Positions 29,101 to 40,430 of a stretch of DNA of 64,000 nt are shown one piece after another. The position numbers were made by a program, and so were the translations under genes. The stretch covers positions 96,802 through 160,801 of the forward strand of contig BLAL01000299.1 in NCBI GenBank assembly GCA_015698045.1, written 5' to 3'. Under the pieces are notes generated by a model, which did not search any database, had not been told where the DNA came from, and worked only from the letters and a program-made list of their open reading frames with translations. How positions within the stretch are numbered: position 1 is the first letter of the stretch; each line of letters begins with the position of its first letter. The DNA comes from Rhizophagus clarus (lineage: Eukaryota; Glomeromycota; Glomeromycetes; Glomerales; Glomeraceae).

Positions 29101-32100
29101 AATAATTTTCTTTGATTGAACTATAAAATTATTTTCAATCAATAAAAGATATTCTTTAAAAAAGAAATTTTTTTAAAAGTGATTATGAACATACCAATAA
29201 TACCGAGACTCTTTTTTTGTTCTTCACTTTCCCATTCAGTGATTTTGAAGCGTTCAATGACAAATCTGTTGGCAAGAGTATATAATCGTTCTTCAGTTTC
29301 AATGTCCGTAACGATTTCACTCAAGTATGTTTCAGCTTTTGTATAAGTTGTCATCCATTCATGTCGATGTTCCCATAAAAGAGTTTTAAGGAATGCTAGA
29401 AAGGAATAAGAAAACAAAAAAAATTTAATATATGGGAAAAAAAAATTCTGCAAAAGTTACGCATTAATATGAAAGAGAGATAATGGTTTACCTGTAATTA
29501 ATGCGGTCGCCCAAGTATCGACATGGAGAGCTTTTACTCTATCATCATTTTCTTTTTCTATATGAGCGGTGAATGATTTTATTAACTCCTCCTTGGTATT
29601 AAAATTAAATAATTTTGCTAATTTGTCATTTAATTCAAAACCACCATCTGGACGTTGATAAGTTATCAAAATATATAAATAACTGATGGTGATTGTAGTT
29701 TTAGAGATGATAGTAGTAGTATAATCTTGTTCGGAATAGGAATGGAAGTCAGCAATAAAATGAAGTTTTCCTTTATTAGGTCTTAATTCGACGGTACTAT
29801 CTAGTTTTTTGCCTGTAACGGCACCACTGCTTAAAACCTTGATAAAGTCTTTAAGATCAAGGACATAAGATCCCAAAGTTACATGCTTAAAGAAAGCATT
29901 ATAATCATAAATTTGTAACTTGATTTTATCATTAAGATCATAAATTGGAATATAAAAAACTTGGTTCCACTCGGGATTAATGTTATTGTATATGACACGA
30001 GTTTCACCATATACCTCGCCGCTGGATAAACCAATAATTTTTAAATATGGATCAGAGGCACCACCACCGAACCAAGAGTCGGCTTTCATGAGATTTTTGG
30101 CATTGACAATATGAATTCGCGCGACACCATGAAGTTTTTTAACTAATTTGATAAAGGTAAATTTTATTAATATCTCCAAACATTAAATAATAATTTAATT
30201 AAAATAAAATTATATTTCTTACCAGAAATCCCTCTACTAACGATTCCACCTTTTTTAATGAAATCAATCTTATCAGCAATATGTGCAATAAATTGTAGAT
30301 CTAATTGGGTGACATCTTCTTTAACACTATATCGTTCTCTAACAAATGATTCAATGATTGGAAAGGCTTCTTGTTCAATTTTTTCTTTTCCTTTAAATTG
30401 CACCCATAACCATTTGTAAGCCCTTAAATAAGATTCTTCCCATTCGTTTTTATGATCTACTCCAACGAGACGGAAGTAATACAATACGAGTATAGTAACC
30501 CACACTTGGGTTTCATAATTTGTAATTTTGGCATTTTTAGATTGAGAGTTAATATGTCGAGTAAGTGCTGTACGAAGTTGCCCTGAACTATTAAATGAAA
30601 GTAATTTCGCAAGTTCATCAGTGGCTTGGTATGCACCAGTGCTAGTTTGATGTCTAATTATACGAGTAACATCTGCAGCCTTAATATGTTCTCGGGTAAT
30701 AATTTGTTTATCTTATAATTTAAGAGAAATAGGTAAATATAATTGTACATATAAAATTTTCACAAGTATAATAAGTAAATGTGAATTATTTACCATCAAC
30801 AACTTTAATTTCAAATCTTTCACGTATAGCTTTTCTTCCACTAGCGATTACAATTTCTTCAATTTCTAAATCACCACCTAATTCTTTGGTGATATATCGT
30901 TCTGAACGTTCGTAAATACCGCCCCATTCACTTCTGTGCTCTTTCAATAAATATCTCAAAAACCATAATACCTAATAAATTAAATAACAATAATAAATAT
31001 ATAATAAATAATGTGATCGAAAATAATACATAAACATAGTGAACAAAACTTACCATACTAGTGGTCCAGATTGTCTTGTTAGTGTTGTTTACAACTCTCT
31101 CATCTTGAAGATGATTTTTGTACAATTTAAACATTTCTTCTGCATCGGAATAGCCAAACAAGTTTGCTAATGTGGTAGAAGGAGGGAAGCTACCATTTGG
31201 TGCTTGCAATGTAATAAGGACATAAAGTGTTGATTTATCAAAGGGCTTTTCTTTAAGGTTAGCAAGGAAATCTGCTGTTGGTTTTGGTAAGGCATTTAAA
31301 TTTAAGGGGAAAAATTTCGCTCTGTAATGAAGTTTTCCTTGAATTGAAAGGTTGGCCCATCTAAAAATTAAATTGAAAAAAAAACAAGGCCATTAAACCT
31401 TCAATTAATTAGAAGAAAACTAATAATTTTAACGTTCATACTTACTTATCAATACCATTCGGTGTTCCTTCATATGAATTAGGTCCAACTTCTTTAACAA
31501 GTTCCTTAGTCACTTCAAAAGTACAGTGACCTAATGGCTTATCTTTAGTAAAAGCATTAAAATCCATCACGTCCAAAACGAATTTATCACCAATATTTTT
31601 TACTGGTAAGTAATGAACTTCATTCCAAACAGGATCCAAATTATTATCAATAAATTTGGTCTGAGCAAGTATATCATTACCACCCTCGTGAAAAACTCGA
31701 ACATATGGATCAGATTTTCCTTAAATTTTTTGTTAAGAAATTTTTAGGAATAAAATTTTCACATGATCACGAATATTTAATGATCAATTAAAGAATTAGA
31801 TACTTACCACCTGCAAAGAATGAATCAACACTTTTAAGACCTTTAGCTTCTACTAATTCCAATCTAATAATACCAATCGCTCCTTCATCTTAAGAAGATA
31901 AAAAGGTAGAATGTTAATGATTTTCTAGATCAGTTATCATATCACTTAATCATGTGAATTTAAATACATACTACGACGTTTCTGTTTTAAAGAAACTATA
32001 TCCCATTTGGCATAATTATTCTTTTGGAAACTTTTAGAATTGCTATCAGAGAGCACAACGTGTGCTTTTTCGTTTAAACTTTTCACATCGATAACGAATT

Positions 32101-32632
32101 TAGGATGACTTTTTAAAGAAATGTGTCCATCCTTAGTCAAAGACCATCGCTGATTAGCACCATTAGTACCAGGTTTTTGGTGATGAAGGGAAATACGGTT
32201 ACCAACTTTCCCTATAGAATAAAATTTTAAAATATAATTAAAATCACGTGATTCCGTAATACAAGAAGGAAAATTTACAGGATATTTAAAGAAATTCCAG
32301 AATTATACTATATTTGGACATGAATATATCGCAAACACGATACGTCATTAAAAATTTCTTAATATTAGAAAATTCAATACTTTACCATGTTCAACCTCTA
32401 AATATAAGTTAGTTTGCTTATTAATAAGATACCCATTTTCGTGTCTCCAAAGTTGATAGGCAATCTCATTCTCATTATCACTTTTTTGCGCAGCGATAAC
32501 GGTTTTTGAACCTTCCTTTACACTAGAACCACCAAATCCAAAGAAGCCTGAACCACCACGTTCAACGTCCAATACAAGGGACGTTGAACCTCCTGCCCTA
32601 ATGTAAAAATAGTCCTCAGGAAAGCTCGTCAT
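7762..32632 (-). CDS. Giant modular repeat protein: beta-trefoil, three C2 domains, about 48 VWA5A/PARP4-INT-like helical repeats, CC C-terminus
   Basis: Fifteen exons join in frame: 32632-32386, 32211-31972, 31888-31808, 31719-31446, 31360-31054, 30971-30794, 30711-30223, 30142-29492, 29395-29195, 29120-27762, 27672-27196, 27111-26683, 26596-24620, 24528-9711, 9631-7762. The total is 23,598 nt, about 7,865 residues. Domains in order: ricin-B-like beta-trefoil (1-160), C2 (about 163-300), C2 (about 607-745), C2 (about 1070-1205). Between and after these run about 48 repeats with the pattern Q-x2-DGS-[FI]-x-L, then L-x-[IV], VW-x-TA-x4-YL, W-x3-x-KA-x2-YL, and E-x-E-[IL]. This resembles the C-terminal helical module of VWA5A and PARP4, which in PARP4 binds the major vault protein. 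No VWA, PARP or catalytic domain is visible. A Pro-rich linker lies at about 6783-6903, and the last residues are GGDCC. C2 domains suggest Ca2+/phospholipid contact. A cytosolic scaffold or membrane tether is inference. The start is the first in-frame ATG before a trefoil-like opening. Confidence 0.82.
10725..11131 (-). other. Pro/Ser/Thr-rich linker in the giant protein
   Basis: About 120 residues with low-complexity segments such as SPVKPSTASPASPATHPKK and QPTPAKPETEQPKTKQ, ending in DDDDHSHEK. It separates the amplified array from the last six helical repeats and is likely an extended, disordered spacer. Confidence 0.75.
11131..20605 (-). repeat. Seven 1,353-bp (451-codon) near-identical tandem units inside exon 14
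   Basis: The same block recurs with start-to-start spacing of 1,353 bp (one interval is 1,350 bp, a single-codon loss). Each unit encodes a Trp-rich stretch (SSW[SA]SLSTWGSGWGKYI), an amphipathic 11-mer block (TTGYITDTxxS repeats), and three helical repeats opening near NQKADGSIKL, SQKDDGSLEL and IQNDEGSYEK. Units differ by scattered substitutions, many at third positions, and never break the frame. Exact period and high identity point to recent unequal crossing-over or gene conversion. Confidence 0.93.
20606..21940 (-). repeat. Eighth, diverged unit of the 451-codon array
   Basis: Same order of modules as the seven units: a Gly/Trp linker GGWGFGRLGSYISSAVSS with a weak 11-mer helix, then three helical repeats (TQNEDGSFKL, TQKNDGSLEL, IQNDEGSYEK). 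Identity to the other units is clearly lower in the linker. It probably marks the older edge of the array, from which the homogenised copies spread. Confidence 0.8.
28190..28599 (-). other. C2 domain 3 of the giant protein
   Basis: Inside exon 10. Strands: IGLLKIKIKGARNLPKSNSW, KPDPYIKLLDGSG, EPKWEEVHYVSIHG, ERITFEIMDENLFVADRPLG, GELDMEVQFVST. Acidic loop residues are present (PDPY, MDEN, ADRP). Helical repeats flank it on both sides, so C2 domains are interleaved with repeats rather than grouped. Confidence 0.8.
29720..30142 (-). other. C2 domain 2 of the giant protein
   Basis: Begins at the first base of exon 8. Strands: GVARIHIVNAKNLMKADSWF, ASDPYLKIIG, NPEWNQVFYIPI, DKIKLQIYDYNAFFKHVTLG, GKLHFIADFHSY. 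The second acidic loop reads DYNAFFKH and lacks the last Asp of the usual D-x-D pattern. Ca2+ binding may be weaker than in domain 1. Confidence 0.8.
31310..31888 (-). other. C2 domain 1 of the giant protein
   Basis: Spread over exons 3 to 5. Visible C2 strands are IGIIRLELVEAKGLKSVD, KSDPYVRVFHEG, DPVWNEVHYLPV, DKFVLDVMDFNAFTKDKPLG and, after the intron, GKLHYRAKFFPL. The Asp residues of SDPYV and of DVMDFN/TKDK match the usual Ca2+-binding loop positions, so Ca2+-dependent membrane binding is possible. Confidence 0.8.
31972..32632 (-). other. Beta-trefoil (ricin-B-like) N-terminal domain of the giant protein
   Basis: Encoded by exons 1 and 2. Motifs of the type YFYIRAGGSTSLVLDV, AYQLWRHENGYLINKQTNLYL, NQRWSLTKDGHISLKSH and FVIDVK recur at about 40-50 residue spacing. 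This is the three-fold pattern of trefoil lectin-like domains (QxW-like blocks: YQLW, NQRW, YAKW). Sugar binding is not proven, because the classic sugar-contact residues cannot be assigned by eye. Confidence 0.6.
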
Positions 32633-34575
32633 TAACGTGTTATTTTACAATAAGTGTGTATATATTCAAAAAGATAATTATTTTAAATAAAATGAAATGA
32701 AAAAAAATGAATAAATAATTACAATAATTACAATAATTACAATAATTACAGAATCGTAACCCGAAAAAATGAAAAAAAATTTCGGGGTTTTGGGAATTTA
32801 TGTTTCCTTTTACAAAGCTCCTTTTATAATAAATCATAGAGTCTAGTGTAAAACATATTATATAATATATTTTATTTATTTATATTTATTATTATATTAT
32901 CAAAGAAAAAGATTTTTAATCAATCGATAAGAAAAATTTTTTTACAGTAAAAAAAAAAAAAATTTTTTTTCCCATGCGTAAAAGATACATTAATCTACAT
33001 GATAAAGATGTGAAAATCCTTGGCTGAGATGTTGGCTAATCTTTTGGGTTACACAGCAATCAATTCCAAACAAATATGGGGAGGGATTGGGGTGAAAAGT
33101 GTTACGATGAGACGCGTTATTTCATGTTCTGACTATATCAGATATTTCGATGGAACACTGAAAAACAAATTTAAAAAAATCATATGGAGAAGATATTTAT
33201 TAAAGAATATCTTTTTTTCTTTCATATATAATAAATATAATAAAAAAAAAAAAGATCTAGATAATTTTTGATTAACGAAAGGAATACGGATACGGAACCA
33301 CAATCCTTAACCTGTTTTATTTTAAAACATACTGTTACATTTGTTAAAATTAAATCAAACTGTAAAAGGGGGGAAGCATTCTTGTCCAACATTAATTTGA
33401 AGCACGAAAAAAAAACACGAATAATCTTAATAATCTTAATAATCTTAATCGATCAACAACTCACCAAAAAAGGCGGAAAAGGAACCAATTTAAAAAATTT
33501 TTATATAATCAATCAAAATAATACCCCTGTTTATGACTAAAAATAAATGTACAGTCCAAAAAAAAAAAAATTCTTAACATAAAATATATAAATGTAATAT
33601 CTTTTATTTTAATTTAAACTTGATAAAAACAAGTTAACAAAAAGAAGTACCTTAAATGTTAAAAGGATATTTTAAAGTTATCGACATGCACGTCGATCCA
33701 TCTTTCATCAAATTAAACGATCCGCCGCAGCAATCAAACGAATTAAGTGTAACAAAAATCGCGCGATTATTTACACAATCTAACATGATTACGCAATCAG
33801 TTTAAAAAGATAGAAAGAAAGAAAGAAAAGGAAAAAAAAAAAAAAAAAAAAAAATTAATAGATTTTAAGATGTGATAAAAACTATAAGAAATATTTCAAC
33901 TTGAATTCAAGGGGAAGAAATGTTTCATCAAACACAAATTAATCATTCATTCATTCATAAGCTTTCGAAGATAGTTTTGATAATTTCTACATGCAAAAAT
34001 AAAAATAATAAAGTAAACATGCGAGTTATAAAATACATTTAGTACATATAAGTTAAGCTTAATTTCCCGCCATCATGATTACGGCAAATAGATTTTCACG
34101 TCAGCAAGTGAAACAACCTCAGTTTATTTTTGCCGATGAATCCAAAAAAAGTAATAGGCTAAGTAATCAAACCAGTTATTGATATTTTATTAATACTAAT
34201 CCAAATTATTTCAATAAAATCTGTAATTAGTTGAATGTTTGTGACATGAATGAATATTATTAAATTTTAATTAATACTTTTATTGATAAATTCTATATAT
34301 GTTTAAATTATTAAACATGAAGGCGAAAACTCAACAATCAAATGTAAACAATTGAGGAAACGTTTGTTTTTTTTTGTTAAACATATTTTTAGCCTTTTAA
34401 TCCCTCTTGCCTATTTAATCTTTACTGCTTTTAGCTGAGATACATTGATTATGAACATAATCATGTTCCCTTAATCTTTTTTTTTTTTTTTTTTCTAAAA
34501 GTTTCTATTTCACGAAATATTTTGCTTTTTTTGGCAAATTTTTTTTTTTTTATTATTATTTCATTAGATCGTTCT

Positions 34576-34615
<40 letters not shown>

Positions 34616-35856
34616 CTTTAAAATGAATAAGATTATTAATAACTAATCACGTCGCAGAATTATCCCTACATTTCTTATCAGAAATCTATTTATTTATTGC
34701 TTTAATTGGATTTCAAAAGGTTCGGGATCAGTTCCTCAGGCGATTATCCTTCCAAAACCGTAACTTTTGTGTCGACTCAAAAGTATTTCGTTCCTTACGT
34801 TTCTCCTTTTTACCTCTTAAGACTTCGCGTCTTTTTTTTTTTTATTGTTTAGCGTATGATTCAATTCCTTGTCGATTAGATATTCACTTATAATTCGTTA
34901 CGAGAATAAAATGGTGTGATACCTTAAGTCAATGCATGCATGCAACAATCAAAAAAAAAAGTTTCGAAATTGTAGGTGGCTTAGCATTCAAATTACGTAA
35001 GTTTTTATGCATAATGCTGCGCCGTGTACTTTTCACATGATAAGATCGTAGATAGAAATTTTAAATAGAGAAATTTATATGGTAATTTTAAATAAAAACG
35101 TTCTTTGTTTCTTGTTATAATTCGAATTTTGTCACACTCTCACGAAAATATTTACGTTTTTTTAGCGTATTTTATTAAAATCTATTTTTATTCAAAATAT
35201 TGTTCTTCAATGAATATGCGGTTAATCCTTTTTACTATTAGATTATTTTTCTATGTGCAATGGCACATTTTTTTTTCTTTGCATACTTGACAGCATTACG
35301 AACTAATACATTTTTGGAAAGAATCTAACTTTACCCCAGATTATGATTAATGTTATACCATCTTTTCGTATAATATTCACGTGACAAAATCAAATGAGTT
35401 TTATTTGTGCTGATCATTTCTAAAATTGTGTAAATTTATGTAAACGAAGTAATAAATTTCTTTGAATTTTTCTTAAAGAAAATCTTGTATATATTCTGAA
35501 CTATCACGCATTATGCGTATTTTTATCCATTCTATAAATGTCAAAGATACCCGTTTTTAACTTTTACATGTTTTTCAAAATGATCGTCGAGAATTTGTAT
35601 TTTACGCATCCTCTATATTTTTGTTATATTAGTTTTAGAGTTAGGTAGTTAGTTAGGTTAGGTTTGTATGCGTTAATTATCACAATGCGTCACTTCCCTC
35701 TATGTTCAGGTTTCTTTTTGTTATTTATCACCGTTTCTTATCACGTGGCATGAGAAAAATATCTAAGATCTTCACGTGATAAATGAAAATCTCCTATGCT
35801 GATAAAAAATTGTACGTAATTAGATTACGCAGCGTCTTTTTATTCAAATTCTCAAT
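32633..35856. other. Large divergent intergenic region
   Basis: About 3.2 kb between the 5' ends of the giant gene and the proteasome gene. It contains a short (attacaat)n-like run at about 32718-32752, a T run of about 40 bp near 34580-34615, and several CACGTG or CACATG motifs. Short open frames at 33020-33271 and 33268-33540 lack recognisable similarity and splice context. It probably contains promoters for both flanking genes. Confidence 0.5.
35742..35778. promoter_or_regulatory. Pair of CACGTG E-boxes upstream of proteasome alpha-1
   Basis: CACGTG occurs at 35742-35747 and 35773-35778, about 80-115 bp before the ATG at 35857, and again at 35378-35383. CACGTG is the core site of bHLH factors in fungi. 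I saw no GGTGGCAAA proteasome element. Function is inferred from position and spacing only. Confidence 0.35.
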
Positions 35857-37053
<1,197 letters not shown>

Positions 37054-37223
37054 AGAAAATTGTTTATGTATTTAATAAATTTTGTTATTAGTAGAATATA
37101 AATTTTTATTGACAAAGTGTAATAACAATTGGTTAAAAATAAAAAATCTAGTTTAAAAATGTTTTACATTAATATTTATATATATTTATAAAATAAAAAA
37201 AAAAAATAATGTAACAAATAAAT

Positions 37224-38058
37224 TTATCTTTTTTTCTTTATCTTGTTCATTTTACGCGATACGGATTTATGTTTACGCTTATATTCTTTTGTCAAGTCAC
37301 GTGAAGTCTTCTCCCAATTAGAGACAATTTCTTCACTAAAAAATCAAAACGAGATTCAATTAGCTAAATAATTTCGACCAATTAATCATGACTTTAACAC
37401 TTACGCTGGTGACGTCCGCATGAATACTTTCATTTCTCTAAAGTGTGACCTAAAAATAAAAATTAATTTTAAAATTCTCAATTAACCATTCAAAAAAATC
37501 AACCTACCTCTTTAATAATTCATCGTCTTCAAAATGAAAAAAGAATAGTGGTTCCGAAGAAGTTTGTGTTTTTTGATTTGCTACTTTGTCTATTCCGTCT
37601 ACTTTGCCTGTCACAAATAATTCTTTCTTATCAACCTATAAAGTTCAAATATAAAATTGGGGCATTAATTATTATGAAATAATTTATAAATCAATAACAA
37701 CGTACCAAATTAGATTCATTCCCATTCTGTGATTTCATATCTTGAGTTTCACTTTCAGCATCATCATCGTCGTCGTCGTCATCATCATTGCCGTCATCAT
37801 CATCGTCGTCGTCATCATCGTTGTCGTCGTTGCCGAAAAGCGAAAAAGAAGGTTTAGCTATTAAAAAGAAAATTAAGTTATATATATGATTTGAAATGAA
37901 TGCAATTATTTGTCTACTACCATTTGACGACCGAGAAGTAAATATTCCTTTTAAATCAGCATTAATTTCTACTTTTACATCCTTCGATACTTTGGGCAAA
38001 GGTTGTGATAATAATGGAATGAATTCTGTTGACAGTTGTAATAAATTTTATAAATATT

Positions 38059-38091
<33 letters not shown>

Positions 38092-40178
38092 GTATACCCT
38101 TTTCCTAATGAATAAATCACCTTCAACTTCTTTTTTTTGAACTTTCAATGATTTTGCTTCTGGTGCATCAGGATCAAAATGAACCATATCTTTCCATTGG
38201 GTTTCTTTCCTGTTATATACAAATTAAATGTAAATTTTAAGCGTACAATGTAAAATTTATAACATACTTTTTCAAATTTGATTGTTCAGGTTTCATGTCA
38301 TCCCCAAACATAACCTTTAGAATATCGAATTGATTTTCTCTTTCTTCTTTTAACATTTTTGTGATTTCGTCATCATCAATTTTATCAAGGGGAAATGAAT
38401 TCATTTCATCTTTTTGATTATCTTCTTCTTCATCACTAACAAATTCCTCTGTCAATTTGAATCGTTCATCACCATGAAACTTCTTTTGCAAATTAAGACG
38501 ATCACGTCCTGAAGTGCCCTCAAAGAGCGGATTTACCACAATATCTGTAATTGAAATTTTTTTTTTTTAATCAGAACGTACGTAACAAGTGAAGATTTAA
38601 GATTGGCAAGTACTCACCCATATTTTCTCTCACTGGTCCATCTTTGTCCGATTCATCTTTATCAGATTCATCTGAATCAAACAATTTCATTGTATCTTGT
38701 TTTGTGTCATCATTATCACTAAACACTATGTGTTTATTGTTCTAAAATTAAAGGTCAAAATGTAAACCACAAGATAAAAACAGATGTCAGTAAACACTAC
38801 TTACGTTTAATACACTTCCTGTTCTTAACGCTTGTGTAATCTTTTCTCTTTCCACACGTTTATCTTGCGCACGTTGCTTAAGTGCTTCCAGACGAATTTG
38901 ATTGGATTGTTCTTGTTTTAATAAGTTCTTTTCATTCTTTTCATTTTCTAATTTTTCTAATTTCAATTTTTTAAGATCATTAATAATTGAAGGAGGTAAA
39001 TGAGTTTGAGTAACCTCAGGTGTTTGGTTAGAAAAGAGTGATGTTAAATTATTTTGTTCTAATTTGTCATCCGATTTTACATCAAAATCATCTTGACTTT
39101 TATTCTCATCATTTTGATTTATTAAAGGTTGTTTCTCTTTAATTTCATATTCCTCATAAAAACACGATAATTGAACAGGTTTAATATCAAAATCCTCATA
39201 AGAAAACTTCAAAATATTGCCTTTATAACGACTGGGATCGACATTTATCTTTATTTAAAGTAAAAAAAAAATATATATATATACATATATATAATTGTTT
39301 AATTACACTAATGCTTGCTATAAATAAGCAGAATATTTAGATTTTTTACCCTTGTCCCATCGTTCTTTTTTAATCGCATAACAGACACTGCACGACCATA
39401 TTTTGATTTTTTCCAGCCCTATACCAATCATTAAAAAAAGTATCTTAATTTAATAGATAGCAGAGATTTTTTTTTTTTTTTTTTTTAAGAAAAAAAAACA
39501 CCTTTCTGTGCTCAAAATTATTATCAGTCACTAAGCTCATATCTTCAGCAAATTCGTTATGAAAACGATCCCGTCTACGTTTTTTACATGGCGGAGTTGA
39601 AGACTTTTGAATTTCCCATTCACTTTTCAGCCTTTAAAATTTTTGTATAATAAATTATTTTTTTTAAAAAAAAAGGCGATTCGATTTTGATCACATGAAA
39701 TATAAAATCAGTGAATTAAATTTATTGCCTCTGTTTATAATCGGGTTTCGCTTCCTGAATTTTTAACGTCATTCCATTCCACTTAGCTCCATTAAAAAGA
39801 GAAGCACCTTTACAAAAGTTAATAATTTGTTACAAATTTATTGTAAAAAAAAATTGAATACATTTTGTCATAATCTATTTTGATTCATACATTTTTTCCA
39901 GTTATTATCGGTTGTCTTTAATGTAACATAGGCAAACCCGCGACAATCCCCTATTAAAGTAACCCACCAAATGAAAACACGTCCATACACTAAAAAAAAG
40001 TTGTAGTTTATATTATTTCACCTGTAGACTGTCGTATGATGTCTACTTTTGATACAACTCCAAAAGAACTAAACCGACTTTCCAAATCTATTTCGTTAAT
40101 GTCTTTAGAAAGACCTCCTATGTAAACACGTTTCTCCAATATTTCGATTATGGGAGAGGATACCTTTAAATCTGACAT
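37224..40178 (-). CDS. NOL8: NOL8-like nucleolar RNA-binding protein (RRM, ribosome biogenesis)
   Basis: Fourteen exons from 40178 down to 37224: 40178-40022, 39950-39891, 39807-39729, 39631-39502, 39418-39350, 39248-38805, 38741-38618, 38544-38268, 38209-38121, 38025-37921, 37857-37706, 37635-37508, 37449-37405, 37335-37224; 656 residues. An N-terminal RRM has RNP2 KRVYIGGL and RNP1 CRGFAYVTL, followed by KWNGMTLKIQEAKPDYKQRL as in NOL8/Nop8. The middle is charged and coiled-coil-like (EKLENEKNEKNLLKQEQ). A conserved block VNPLFEGTSGRDRLNLQKKF is followed by FDILKVMFGD. A long Asp run is encoded at 37757-37830. The basic C-terminal TKEYKRKHKSVSRKMNKIKKKR is a likely nucleolar signal. Family knowledge: Nop8/NOL8 acts in 60S subunit assembly. 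Intron 3 uses a GC donor. The chosen start is the first in-frame ATG, and a short upstream exon is possible. Confidence 0.85.
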
Positions 40179-40430
40179 AACCGAAATAAAAGGATCAGAT
40201 AGATTTTCGTGGATCTTACCGATGATAATTGATGATAATTCCAATTTTCAATCTACAAACAACAGGTGATTGATCATCATGATATCATGCATAAAACAAA
40301 AAAAAATTTTTATATATATATAGAGATAGCATTGGATTTATTTTCGCAAGGTTACAACTCTTTGAAACCTTCTTTTTAAAGACCACGAATATCAATTTTT
40401 TAGCGAAATTTCATTTAAACTACTATAATA
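40179..40430. promoter_or_regulatory. Short divergent promoter between NOL8-like and fumarate reductase genes
   Basis: Only about 250 bp separate the two divergent ATGs. It contains a TGATCATCATGATATCATGC palindromic patch near 40269-40290 and a poly-A/TATATATA stretch near 40300-40322. A shared bidirectional promoter is the likely reading. Confidence 0.4.

Noticed and set aside
33020..33540. Two overlapping plus-strand frames of 83 and 90 codons
   Set aside because: No motif, no splice context, and composition like the surrounding intergenic DNA.
35636..35665. TTAGGTAGTTAGTTAGGTTAGG telomere-like stretch
   Set aside because: Only about two imperfect TTAGGT units inside a gene-rich region; too short to call an interstitial telomere.
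39951..39990. Nearer acceptor giving a VYGRVFIWWVTLI insertion in the NOL8 RRM
   Set aside because: Frame stays open, but it would split RNP1 from the preceding loop. The acceptor at 39951 gives the canonical STGDCRGFAYV.
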